Part shown: one piece after another, positions 24,633 through 35,030 of the stretch
Layout: each line of letters opens with the position of its first letter
Numbering within the stretch: position 1 is the stretch's first letter
Assembly: GCF_964204645.1 (NCBI RefSeq)
Contig: NW_027437442.1
Coordinates: forward strand, 64,001 to 125,000
Direction of reading: 5' to 3'
Source: Tubulanus polymorphus
Lineage: Eukaryota; Nemertea; Palaeonemertea; Tubulaniformes; Tubulanidae
DNA length: 61,000 bases
Notes under the pieces: generated by a model
Told to the model about the DNA's origin: nothing
The model's input: the letters and a program-made list of their open reading frames with translations, nothing else
Databases searched by the model: none
Position numbers and translations under genes: made by a program

Positions 24633-25186
24633 TTACTTTTCTGATTCTAATTCTAACCACAATTTGAGCCATTCATTTCTTAATTCAAATGATTTTCTAT
24701 TGCCTTCACCTAATTGTTTGGATTGATAACTATCAACAGATCTCAAACCCTTAGCATTCAATTCATAATTCAAATCAATATATCTATCCAATTGATCTTC
24801 GCTCATATTTTCATATTCTTTTTTTGCATCATTTTTAATTTCATTTATAACATCTTGTGAAAAATCTTCATAACTGTAATATTGAATTATTTCATCAAAG
24901 TTATCACTTTTATCATCATAATTATCATTAGCAGCAATTTTTTTCAATTCTGGCAAAAAATCTCTTTTTAAATTTTATGAAATAAAGCATACCTGAATAA
25001 TCACCTGGAAATGTATCTATGTCTGTCCAATGAGTTTTTAGATCTGATAATACTTCTTTTGGATTATTTCTTACACAATCGATAAAAATTTATCTATATA
25101 ATTTCCTATGATTATCGTTTTCGATATCAAAAAATACAGTTGGTACTCTATAAAGACGTTTTGAATCAATAGCTTTTATTGTAACT
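24633..25186 (-). pseudogene. Unrecognised element A ORF, absent from element B
   Basis: Open frame 24956-24633 (107 codons) is acidic and charged (SDNFDEIIQYYSYEDFSQD, then LNAKGLRSVDSYQSKQLGEG). Upstream, after a frameshift near 24,960 and a stop near 25,095, the reading continues to about 25,186 with PTVFFDIENDNHRKLYR. AT content and position (convergent with the ATPase) mark it as viral. Element B has a different gene (zinc-finger ORF) in this slot. No family recognised. Confidence 0.55.
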
Positions 25187-25440
25187 AAGGTTTTTGAAGT
25201 TAAGAGAGTTGGGGCGATTAAGCAAAAAGTTATGTAACACAAAGAAGAAAAATAAAGAAGAAGTGTGGTCGTAAAGAAGACTTGTTTCAACTTATATTCA
25301 CTCAAGAAAGAAGATAGCTGAGGATAAATAGACAAGCCGGTCAACATCATTAGTGAAAGGAGTCACACACCAACTATTAGAAGGACTCCGTACCACAACA
25401 TGTTCAATTGATTCATGTAGTGATATGTTTGACAGTATAA

Positions 25441-26764
25441 GTGGTCCCATCTAAAAAAGCATACAAGTCGAGGAACAGAGTCATTGCCCATTGAGACAAT
25501 GTCAGAATTCGTATTCAAACAAGTCCTCATTTGCCAGTCACTTATCAAGGAAACATCGTCGTCCGTGGAAACATCCACCACATAAAGGAAAGTCTGACAT
25601 AGCCACAAATATCGATGATATGCAGCCAATAGAAATTGATGATAATGATCACAATGAGCTCCCCAAGATAACTTTAACTTTAAGTAAACGCCCGCAGGTG
25701 CCATCAAGCAGCAATTAGATAATAGTTGATGAACTTGCCTCGCTGTTCAAAGTTCATTAAAAATTAGTTCGATCTAGTCTATTAGAAAAACTAATAAATC
25801 AAAACATGCAAATAGAGACAGCCGAACAGATAATAAGTGAACTGGAGAGAGATGATATTTTCCATAATATTGTAGATCCAAAAACAGGAGTTTTCAGAAA
25901 ACAACATTGTAGGAATCGATATTTTAAAGAAAAATTGAATTTTGTTGCCCGACAGAAAGTACTTTCAGGAAATGATGGGGTTATTGGTCATTTTATGTAC
26001 TACATTCATATTGAAAATGTTATAAGAGTGTTGTTGCAAGATTCCTCATTCTTAGTTCAATTAGAAAATCCAATACCTCCTGAAGATGATATTTTTCAAG
26101 ATATACATGATGGCCGTGTTTACAAATGCATGAGAATTGCAATGAATAATGATAATTTCCTCGAATTGGTATTGAACCAGGATGAATTTGAGTTGGTTAA
26201 TCCTATATGCAGCGCTAAAAAAACATAAGTAATAAGCCTGCTATTACACTTATACGAATGTTTACAAATGGAATAGATCGAAGATAGATCAGATTCAACT
26301 TGCTTTCCTCTGTAAAACTCATTCTGTAAAGATATTCGGCATACAAAAAGTATTCAAAAAACTTGTTCATGATCTTAAAAGTCTTGAAATCACTGGAATT
26401 CTTATTTCAGAGCAATATCTCTCCCAAGAAAGTCAAAGTACTATTTGTTCTTAGGGACAATCTTGGTTCAAATGCTCTTGGCTGACCTTGTGAAAATTTC
26501 TCAAAAGCACAATATTGGTGTAGATATTGCCTGAAATCTTCTGATGAGCACAGAGTGAACAATGTTCAGCCCAAATTAAGGAGAAGAGTCCTATGATGAT
26601 TCATTGTCAAAATCAGATGAACATTCTCCAGTGCCTTCGTTTCAAGGAATCAAGAAGAATGCAGTTTTCAATGATTTAATATCACTTTTATGTATGCAAT
26701 CCTGGATTGCCACCCAGTATTGGCCATGGTATTTTTGAAGGTGTACTCAAAGTTGATCTTAAAC

Positions 26765-26767
<3 letters not shown>
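25441..26767 (+). pseudogene. Gene X, 5' half: C2H2-containing transposon-like protein
   Basis: Same-frame pieces 25491-25718 and 25806-26228 plus shifted continuations to 26,767. A C2H2-type finger (CPLRQCQNSYSNKSSFAS, HLSRKH) is followed by a long domain with landmarks DQIQLAFLCK, KIFGIQKVFKKL, DNLGSN, YWCRYC and finally PSIGHGIFEGVLKVDLKLY. I recognise this order of motifs from a large uncharacterised family found in fish and many invertebrates, probably transposon-derived. Several stops and frameshifts. The gene breaks at 26,767 and resumes at about 53,995. Confidence 0.7.

Positions 26768-26823
<56 letters not shown>
26768..26823. repeat. (AAT)18 microsatellite at the LINE 5' junction
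   Basis: A pure AAT tract between gene X and the start of the LINE body (GGCGGCAAGAG at 26,824). The LINE's 3' end is also an AAT tract (about 53,968-53,990). The poly-Asn and poly-Ile ORFs seen here are translation of the microsatellite. Confidence 0.9.
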
Positions 26824-26824
<1 letters not shown>

Positions 26825-27251
26825 GCGGCAAGAGTTGGTCGCTTTTTGAACTGCGGTCTTATAAGTACTTGAATCTGATGTCAAAACAAGACTTTGAAGC
26901 TCTGACACAACCGTAGTGGACATTTTGATTAAAACTTTTACTGTCATTTGAAAACGGAGATTCGGGAACTTCGCTAAGTGTTATATTTGGAGGTTTTATT
27001 TGGAGGTTAAACTGGAAAATGTTAAATTCCGACCAGAGGGATTTAATTTGTTGAAGACATGCAAACTCTCAATCGCGAAAAAAGGTGACTGTGCTTCCTA
27101 TATACTATTGTTGATATTGTTTCGCAAATACTGTGTTATTAACTGTGTTTCGTTGACTTTGCCAATTTCTACAATTACTGCAAGACGTGTATATAATCGT
27201 TCGTAATACATACACGATATACGGTCAACGATTGGTTACCCATGAATAAAC

Positions 27252-27651
27252 ATGACAACTGTTAACTGCAACGGCAATGCAGTTCTTAACTGCCCCTGTC
27301 CAAACGGGCAAGAAGAATCTGCTGAACTGCGGAACAATGACACGCACTTATGTCACCTATGCAACAACATTATGACCGGAAACATTATAGTAAATGATCT
27401 GTTATGCTATCTCTACAATAACCTTGACACATTCAAACAGGACGTATTGGTCAAAATGTGCGTCGATTCTTTTTCGGATACTGAGATTGAACTAGCAAAT
27501 TCGATTCTATTAAAAGTCTGTGAAACTGACCCAGCGGAAACGCGAATAAGGAAACGCCAGGGCCCGAATAAGTCCCTTTAAAATCTAGAAGATATGTTTC
27601 TACTGATTGTATTGACTGATAAAAATATTCTACCGAGTTTCCTCAGTGAGC
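27252..27651 (+). pseudogene. LINE ORF1, 5' part
   Basis: ATG at 27,252 opens a frame with CPCPNGQ and CHLCNN cysteine pairs (putative zinc motif, residues about 15-42), a helical segment and RKRQGPNKSL. The TAA at 27,579-27,581 is a premature stop: the same frame continues NLEDMFLLIVLTD and ILPSFLSE up to the element B insertion at codon Ser-Glu-Arg. ORF1 proteins of this LINE type bind RNA. The remainder lies at 50,297-51,027. Confidence 0.8.
27646..27651 (+). repeat. Element B target-site duplication, left copy
   Basis: GTGAGC immediately precedes AGTAATAGGGG. An identical GTGAGC follows the right terminus at 50,297-50,302. Six-bp duplications are the rule for Polinton/Maverick integration. 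Confidence 0.95.
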
Positions 27652-28003
27652 AGTAATAGGGGAAATGGGCTTTCAGGCCAAAGGTCGAACGGTCGAGCTC
27701 ATAAAAAATGAAAAATATGAAAATAATAACAATTTCTACTTGAATTAGTCGCGAAACTCATAAAAAATGAAAAATAATTCTCACACACTCGAATTTATTT
27801 TTCATTTTTACTCGCTAGAAAAAAGTGTGAGTAAAGTGTGAGTGACATAAATTCGAGCGTGTGAGAATTATTTTTCATTTTTTATGAGTTTCACTCCTAA
27901 TTCAAGTAGAAATTGTTATTATTTTCATATTTTTCATTTTTAATGAACTCGACCATTCAACCTTTAACCTGAAAGCCCATTACCCCTATTACTCTTAAAA
28001 TAA
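27652..28003. repeat. Palindromic left tip of element B
   Basis: AGTAATAGGGG at 27,652 and its complement CCCCTATTACT ending at 28,003 bound a 352-bp near-palindrome whose arms pair over most of their length: CTCATAAAAAATGAAAAATA on one arm, its complement on the other. The centre is at about 27,828. Confidence 0.9.
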
Positions 28004-28145
28004 TCATATACATGAATAACATTTAAATTGACAGATTATTCAATATAAAAGTATATATTTACAACATTATTTCAATATTCATATTTGTGTGAGTTAGATT
28101 TTTAAACATTAAAAGTGTTAGTAAAGTGTGATTGAAATAATGCAT
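27942..28145. repeat. Inner terminal inverted repeat, left
   Basis: About 204 bp, inverse of 49,867-50,070 with few mismatches (for example AATTTAAATGTTATTCATG on the right-hand copy). It includes the inner arm of the palindromic tip and about 140 bp beyond. Confidence 0.9.
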
Positions 28146-28860
28146 AGCTGTTTATACTAGAACATGATTCTATTTGAGCCTATATACATTTCATGTAATG
28201 AACTATTGAATAAATCTATAAATTCACAGCTGTTACAGCTGTTACTATGACGCCGAGACATATGAGTCATAATATTGCAAACGTGTAGAACACTCTAGAA
28301 CCGGAACCAGATGACGTGGCAAGAAATGAACAGGCGCTGTAACATTACGCTCAGGATATTCTATCTCTCGAAACGAAATTAGGAGTTTATAGTTTACAAT
28401 TCTAAATCTAAATGTAAGTACTGTTTTTTGTAGTTATAAGGGCTATTAAATATGAAACCTTTAGATATATTTAAGTGTATTTAGTATATCTTTTAGATGG
28501 CTAGAGTTGCCGCTAATATCTTTTAGATTAATAAAACGCCATACGCATCAAGAAGTGATAGAGAAACTCAAGATACTCTTTCTGACTGAGGAATCAACAG
28601 CAATGGGGATATCGAACCAATAGAAATTAGCACAAGAAACACAAGAATCGCCAAAAGATCGACGAAGAAACTATGTAAGAATTTCAAAAACATTAAGACT
28701 CCAATGATTAAGTTTAACATTTGTTGATGTAGTTAAATATTTACCAGCAATTGAAAAAATGTTTGTAATTATAAATTGTATTTATAGAAATCAAATGATG
28801 TATTGGAAGAAACGGCCGAACAACTTGTATAATGTATTGTGTAAATCTGATTGGTGAATT
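28146..28860. other. Subterminal region without genes
   Basis: No ORF. It has partial similarity to element A 19,005-19,160. It probably holds leader or promoter sequence for the HNH gene block. Confidence 0.4.
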
Positions 28861-29440
28861 TTTATGTTCGGTCGTTTCTATTCAGAATGAATATATAATT
28901 AGGATTAGCGCATGCGCATTGATCAAAAGCGCGCACGAATGCGCGGTTTGCTCAGTGGTATGATTTAGATATTTCATGTCGGTTGTTTCTATTTACATAA
29001 TGAATATATAATTATGATTAACGCATGCGCATTAAGCAAAAGCGCGCATGAATGCGCGGTTTGCCTAATGCGAACACGTTTAGATATTTCATGTCGGTTG
29101 TTTCTATTTACATAATGAATATATAATTATGATTAACGCATGCGCATTAAGCAAAAGCGCGCATGAATGCGCGGTTTGCCTAATGCGAACCCGTTTAGAT
29201 ATTTCATGTCGGTTGTTTCTATTTACATAATTATATATAATTATGATTAGCGCATGCGCATTGATCAAAAGCGCGCACGAATGCGCGGTTTTGCCTAATG
29301 CGAACACGTTTTGATATTTTCTGTGTTCGGTTGTTCCTATTTTACAGAATTTACATAATGAATATATAATTATGATTAACGCATGCGCATTAAGCAAAAG
29401 CGCGCATGAATGCGCGCTTTTGCCCAGTGGTATTATTTAG
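28861..29440. repeat. Five ~116-bp tandem repeats with GC palindromes
   Basis: Units begin near 28,866, 28,980, 29,096, 29,212 and 29,328. Each carries GCGCATGCGCATT, then AAAAGCGCGCATGAATGCGCG, inside otherwise AT-rich DNA (GGTTGTTTCTATTTACATAATG, then ATATATAATTATGATTA). Units are nearly identical in the middle and more diverged outside. A minus-strand ORF across them is a repeat artefact. Confidence 0.9.
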
Positions 29441-29561
29441 ATATCAAGGAATCGAAACAACTTATCAAAAGCAGCGAGGAATGAAAAAGGATGACGTTGG
29501 TAGAAGAAATGGAAGAGGATTCTAAAATATTAACCAATTTAGTAAAAAATACATATAATAA

Positions 29562-30242
29562 ATGGAACCAGAACAACCACAAATTATCAATATTACAAAT
29601 AACACTGCTGGTGTTATAAATATATACTACAAGAAGTGTTCTAAATCTGAATTAGATAAATTAGCTATAACAGAATTTAGTAAGCGTAAGATTAGCAAAG
29701 ATGGTTTTCAATATTGTTGTAAAACTTGTTTTAAACTATATACCAAACAATATCGAGAAGATAATAGAGAAGCTTATAATGATTATATGACAGAATATAT
29801 GAGAGAAAGATATCAAACAGATCTTAATTTTAGATTGAAACAATGCTTAAGATCTAGATTAACACAATTATTCAACAAAGAAACACATTCAGAAACACTA
29901 TCTAATTTATTGGGTTGTTCACGTAAATTTCTTAAATCATGGATAATATATCAATTCGATGATAAAATGAATATAGATAATTATGGTGAATACTTTCATA
30001 TTGATCATGTGTTGCCGATTTCTAAATTTGACATGAGTGATGATTATAATAAGAAGGTAATATCGAACTGGAAAAATTTAAGACCTTTAGAAAAGAAGGA
30101 AAACATAATTAAATCTAATAAACTAGATTTACAGTTATATTTAGAACAGTTAACAAAGGCAAAGAAATTTATTGATCAATGGAACAATGATCCAAATAAT
30201 GAAGAATACGTTGAGGAATTTGATATCAAGGATCCGAAATGA
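29562..30242 (+). CDS. HNH endonuclease with N-terminal zinc-ribbon-like motif
   Basis: Intact 226-aa protein starting at ATAATAAATGG. A zinc-ribbon-like motif has C26, C53 and C56, but S29 replaces the usual second Cys. The HNH core is FHIDHVLPISKF (H146, D148, H149), NWKNLRPL (N172) and KENIIKSNK (N181), the arrangement of HNH nucleases found in phages, giant-virus genomes and mobile introns. Likely a DNA nicking/cleaving enzyme. Whether it serves replication, recombination or homing is unknown. It is the leftmost gene of the plus-strand block, and a fragment of its homologue lies in element A. No frameshift. Confidence 0.85.
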   Translation: MEPEQPQIINITNNTAGVINIYYKKCSKSELDKLAITEFSKRKISKDGFQYCCKTCFKLYTKQYREDNREAYNDYMTEYMRERYQTDLNFRLKQCLRSRLTQLFNKETHSETLSNLLGCSRKFLKSWIIYQFDDKMNIDNYGEYFHIDHVLPISKFDMSDDYNKKVISNWKNLRPLEKKENIIKSNKLDLQLYLEQLTKAKKFIDQWNNDPNNEEYVEEFDIKDPK

Positions 30243-30551
30243 CTTATCTGGACAGTTATAATTACTGCTCCTAATAGATAAACAAAACTAGTGAGATATC
30301 AAATAGAATTCAAATAAAATATATTAAAAAAACAATAACTTCAACTAGCCATTATTTCTATTTTAATTTCTGATATTTTCTTTTACAATTCTTTTCAAAA
30401 GAGAATACTTTATATCACAAATAAAAAATACTAAAAAAACAATAACTAATACTAAAATTCTTTACCTTTAACTAAGCTAGTATTAATCTAAAGAGATACT
30501 GGTATCATTTTATAATACTTATATTTTTTTTCGCTTTTTTCTCTAATATAA
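30243..30551. promoter_or_regulatory. AT-rich spacer upstream of the 182-aa ORF
   Basis: About 310 bp with homopolymer runs and no ORF. It ends CTCTAATATAAATGTC at the next start codon. This is a plausible promoter region, by position only. Confidence 0.35.
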
Positions 30552-31156
30552 ATGTCAAAGAAATCGAGTAGAAGAATAGTATTGATATTGAAAAGACATT
30601 AGATGATTTGGGTATAAGTGATAATAAAGATACAGTTGTAACTAATTGTACTCAAGTTAATGGTAATATTGATTATGAATACTATTTATATTGTAAACAC
30701 CATCTAGAATTATTAATTGCTGGCGGGAAATGTAATCAGTTTATCGGGAAAATAATTACTTTTCAAGAATTAGATGCTATGAAACCCGATAAAGTAATAA
30801 AATATTTTAAGATTTATGAAGAAGCTAGATTAGCTAGAATAAATGATTCTATTTCAGATGGTATTGTCAAATGTTATTCTAAGTTATGTAACCAGTTAAT
30901 ACCAATTAATGATGAAAATAAATTATATAGTGATTCGAAAAATGACTATTTAGTTATGACTGAATTACAAAAATGGGTTGGTTATGCTTCATTCCAATTA
31001 GGATCGGTTATGACATTAATTTCTACTGGTGTCATAACATTTTCGAATATCAAGCCTATGGAATATAAATCAGGTAAGAACGAAACAGATGTACTACAAC
31101 CAAACGTCGAAACAGAAAATGAATCAGAACAAAAATTAACTAAAATAAATGAGTGA
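30552..31156 (+). pseudogene. 182-aa ORF conserved between elements A and B
   Basis: The open frame runs 30608-31156. The natural start is probably the ATG at 30,552 (TATAAATGTC, then MSKKSSRR), which is out of frame with the body because of an indel near 30,570, where an in-frame TAG also stands. The body has a conserved patch RINDSISDGIVKCYSKLC and ends VGYASFQLGSVMTLISTG plus an acidic tail. The moderately hydrophobic segment near residue 135-160 may be membrane-associated. The element A homologue is at 19,511-19,884. No known family recognised. Its stop overlaps the next ATG (ATGAGTGA). Confidence 0.7.
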
Positions 31157-31389
31157 TGAGTTAAGAAAAAGGCTAGATCTGAAAAACAAATTAAATGGAC
31201 AAGAGAATTAGGTAAAAGATCTTCAGAATTAAAAAAAGCTAAGAAAAAGAAATTAACTGATATAAATGAATCACCTGATATTGATTCAAATAATAATCCA
31301 TCTAATTCCTAATGCTGGAAGTAATTATAAATTATATAATATAGCTGCAAAGCCGCGATAACGGGTTTTCTGCACAGTCTTAGAATCCT

Positions 31390-31690
31390 GTTCAACGGTG
31401 GATTTCAACAAAGCATTTGATAAGGCTCAATATCAGCCATTGCTAAACAGGCTATTAGGAAACAGTATCAATGATAGGTCGCCCAAATGGCTCAGCAGTT
31501 ATCTCTGAACGGAAACTTGTAACCGAAATCAACGGAACGCCTCATCTTGGAATGAGACGGTCTAACTAGTAGCGTCACGCAAGGTAGTATCCTAAGTCGT
31601 CTTCTGTTTAATGTCCTGACAAATGACATACACAGTAATCCAAAATATACCAGACCGAGTAAATTTCCAAAACGATCTTAACACACTGTT
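31390..31690 (+). pseudogene. Non-LTR RT fragment
   Basis: Reads VDFNKAFDKAQYQPLLNRLL and SPKWLSSYL, then after a shift GSILSRLLFNVLTNDIH: motif A and motif B of a LINE reverse transcriptase, without the YxDD region. Short and broken. Confidence 0.65.
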
Positions 31691-31738
31691 CGACCAAAAA
31701 ACTTAATGTTCCGACAAAACCACGGGTGACAAAACCAA

Positions 31739-31990
31739 AATTATGAATTGTCGCGGGTGACAAAACCAAAATATTGAATTGTCACGGGCGACGAAACAAA
31801 AATAATGAATTGTCGCGGGCGATAAAACCAAAATAATGAATTGTCACGGTCGATAAAACCAAAATATTGAATTGTCGCGGGCGATAAAACCAAAATAATG
31901 AATTGTCGCAGACGACAAAAACAAAATATTGAATTGTTGCGTGCGACAAAACCAAAATAATGAATTGTCGCGGGCGACAAAACCAAACTA
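31739..31990. repeat. 31-bp minisatellite, short array
   Basis: About eight units of the same 31-bp repeat as the larger array (GAATTGTCGCGGGCGACAAA, then ACCAAAATAAT). Confidence 0.9.
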
Positions 31991-32049
31991 GGGGTCCAGG
32001 GACACCATGCTCACTTAAGAAGTGGTTTCAAATGCTCAACAATCTAACA

Positions 32050-32640
32050 ATTTCAATACATAACGCCCTCTAGTGACCATATACAAAAACCAATGACCTT
32101 GAAACCCACCACAATCATAGAACACGTGAGCAGCTATGATTTTGTAATCGATTGTGATAACAAAATATGCCTCGTTACCAATTTAATATGGAAATACTAA
32201 GTTATTCTACTATTCAACGCCCCCTGGTGACCATATGCAAAACCCAATGACCTTATACAACTTTGCAATTGATCATAGTAACAAAATATGCCTAGGTACC
32301 AATCTTATAAGGAAATGCTAAGCCATTCTACTATACAACGCCCCCTGGTGACTATATGGAATAATTAATGTCCTTAAAAACTCACCACAATTATAGACGA
32401 TGTCATGAACTACAACTTTGCAATTTATCATGGTAAAAAAATATGCCTTGGTACAAATATAGCAATACTAAGTTATTGTATCATTCAACGCCCCCTGATG
32501 GCCACATACAAAAACCAATGACCTTGAAACTCACCAAAATCATAGAACACGTTATGGGCTACAACTTTCCAATTGAATATAGTAACACAATATGCTTAGG
32601 TATCAATTTAATGTGGAGAAACTTTTTCCCACCTACGAAT
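32050..32640. repeat. Four degenerate ~120-160-bp repeats
   Basis: CAACGCCCCCTGGTGACCATAT recurs near 32,060, 32,217, 32,338 and 32,487, each followed by CCAATGACCTTGAAAC-like and AACAAAATATGCCT. No coding content. The following 32,640-33,214 is unique DNA without a gene. Confidence 0.75.
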
Positions 32641-33214
32641 GAGTACTGATGACACCAAGATGGCCGCCAATTGCGTCATAATTGGCTGATCAAAGATACC
32701 TGTCCCAGGTATAAAACATCCCTCTCTAAAGAATACCCATCAGCAATTGCAATGAGAAATGGCAAACCAGTAGGAAGCTACGTGACCTAGAATTCTGGCC
32801 AAAATTGACATTTTTGGGCACTAAAAAGGTCATAGGACTGCCATCTTGAGTCAGATCGACCCAATTTTCTTATGCTGATGGGCCTTTGGTAGATTCAAAT
32901 ATAAACCATATAAACGAAAGATCAAGGTAATTGATCAAAGCGTCTTCAAAATTTCCCACGAAAACTTCGAAAATGTTTAAACAGTGCTGATTTTGGCAAA
33001 CAACAATGGCTGCCAGTCGGCCATCTTGAATCTGACAGGGCCAGTTTTTGGGCTGACGATGTGTCTAGGGTAGATACATGTATAAACCAAATATCGAGAC
33101 ATTACCTTGAAGCGTCTTCAAAACTTCCGAAAATAACTGGATTCCGTCTATGGACGGACTAAAAGTGAACGCAATAGCCCGCAGGGACTAAAGTCCCAAG
33201 TGGACTGAAAAATA

Positions 33215-35030
33215 ATTGTCGCGGGCGACAAAACCAAAATATTGAATTGTCGCGGGCGACAAAACCAAACTAATGAATTGTCGCAGGCGACAAAACCAAA
33301 CTAATGAATTGTCGCGGGCGACAAAACCAAACTAATGAATTGTCGCTGGCGACAAAACCAAACTAATGAATTGTCGCGGGCGATAAAACCAAACTAATGA
33401 ATTGTCGCGGGCGACAAAACCAAACTAATGAATTGTCGCTGGCGACAAAACCAAACTAATGAATTGTCGAGGGCGATAAAACCAAACTAATGAATTGTCG
33501 CGGGCGATAAAACCAAACTAATGAATTGTCGCGGGCGATAAAACCAAACTAATGAATAGTCGCGGGCGATAAAACAAAAATATTGAATCGTCGCGGGCGA
33601 CAAAATCAAAATAATGAATGGTCGCGGGCGATAAAACCAAAATAATGAATGGTCTCGGGCGACAAAACCAAAATAATGAATTGTCGCGGGCGATAAAACC
33701 AAAATATTGAATTGTCGTGGGCGACAAAACCAAAAAAAGAATTGTCGGGGTGACAAAACAAAAATAATGAATTGTCGCGGGCTATAAATCAAAATTAATG
33801 AATTGTCGCGGGCGATAAAACCAAAATAATGAATTGTCGCGGGCGACAAAACCAAAATGGTGAATTGTCGCGGGCGACAAAACCAGAAAGGTGAATTGTC
33901 GCGGGCGACAAAACCAAAATGGTGAATTGTCGCGAGCGACAAAACTAAAATAATGAATTGCCGCGGGCGATAAAACCGTAATAATGAATTGTTGCGGGCG
34001 ATAAAACCAAAATAATGAATTATCTCAGGCGACAAAACAAAAATAATGAATAATCGCGGGCGATAAAACAAAAACATTGAATTGTCGCAGGCGATAAAAC
34101 CAAAAAAGAAAATTGTCGCGGGCGACAAAAACAAAATATAAAACCAAAATAATGAATTGTCGCGGGTGACAAAACCAAAATAATGAATTGTCGGTGGCGA
34201 TAAAACCAAAGTATTGAATTGTCGCGGGCGATAAAACCAAAATATTGAATTTTCGTGGGCGACAAAACCAAAATATTGAATTGTCGCGGGCGACAAAACC
34301 AAACTAATGAATTGTCGCGGGCGACAAAACCAAACTAATGAATTGTCGCGGGCGACAAAACCAAAATGGTGAATTGTCGCGGGCGACAAAACCAGAAAGG
34401 TGAATTGTCTCGGGCGACAATACCAAAATGGTGAATTGTCGCGAGCGACAAAACTAAAATAATGAATTGCCGCGGGCGATAAAACCGTAATAATGAATTG
34501 TTGCGGGCGATAAAACCAAAATAATGAATTATCTCAGGCGACAAAACAAAAATAATGAATAATCGCGGGCGATAAAACAAAAATATTGAATTGTCGCAGG
34601 CGATAAAACCAAAAAAGAAAATTGTCGCGGGCGTGACAAAACCAAAATAATGAATTGTCGGTGGCGATAAAACCAAAGTATTGAATTGTCGCGGGCGATA
34701 AAACCAAAATATTGAATTTTCGTGGGCGACAAAACCAAAATATTGAATTGTCGCGGGCGACAAAACCAAACTAATGAATTGTCGCGGGCGACAAAACCAA
34801 ACTAATGAATTGTCGCGGGCGACAAAACCAAAAAAAGAATTGTCGGGGCGACAAAACAAAAATAATGAATTGTCGCGGGCTATAAATCAAAATTAATGAA
34901 TTGTCGCGGGCGACAAAACCAAAATATTGAATTGTCGCGGGCGACTAAACCAAAATATTGAATTGTTGCGGGCGATAAAACCAAAATAATGAATTATCGC
35001 GGGCGATAAAACCAAAATATTGAATTGTCG
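33215..35030. repeat. 31-bp minisatellite, main array (~58 units)
   Basis: The unit is GAATTGTCGCGGGCGACAAA plus ACCAAACTAAT (31 bp) with a dyad TTGTCGC-GG-GCGACAA. Variants of the last bases (ACTAATG, AATAATG, AATATTG, AATGGTG) alternate. A block of about 505 bp (33,850-34,355) is duplicated at about 34,356-34,840, so there is higher-order structure. Because 31 is not a multiple of 3, every frame cycles with a 31-codon period, which produces long meaningless ORFs on the minus strand. Confidence 0.95.

Larger units (their letters stand above)
15727..25190 (+). mobile_element. Element A: decayed Polinton/Maverick provirus relative
   Basis: An AT-rich block carrying homologues of element B genes, mostly on the plus strand and full of stops. 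In order: terminal repeat, 117-aa ORF relic, polB relic, HNH tail, 182-aa ORF relic, basic/membrane ORF, integrase relic, ATPase relic, and a minus-strand ORF absent from B. The left end starts AGTAATAGGG at 15,727, preceded by GATACA, which could be half of a 6-bp target duplication. No right terminal repeat or second GATACA was found, so the right edge (about 25,190) is set by the last virus-like reading. Capsid, penton and membrane-protein genes are missing. It is older than B judging by the density of breaks. Confidence 0.85.

Noticed and set aside
26690-26947. Poly-Asn, poly-Ile and poly-Tyr ORFs
   Set aside because: They translate the (AAT)18 microsatellite in three frames.
27652-28003. 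Terminal palindromes as MITEs inserted after integration
   Set aside because: The target duplication lies outside both tips and the inner flanks are inverted copies of each other, so the tips belong to the provirus.
29104-29397. 97-codon minus-strand ORF with repeated ALIIIIYSLCK-like segments
   Set aside because: It follows the 116-bp tandem repeat and has no start context or neighbours supporting a gene.
28861-29440. CRISPR-like array
   Set aside because: The units are contiguous tandem copies with no distinct spacers, no cas genes, and the setting is eukaryotic.
33487-34859. Long minus-strand ORFs (up to 300 codons) in the minisatellite
   Set aside because: They are translation of the 31-bp repeat, with a 31-residue period and equivalent ORFs in other frames. 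No protein-like features.
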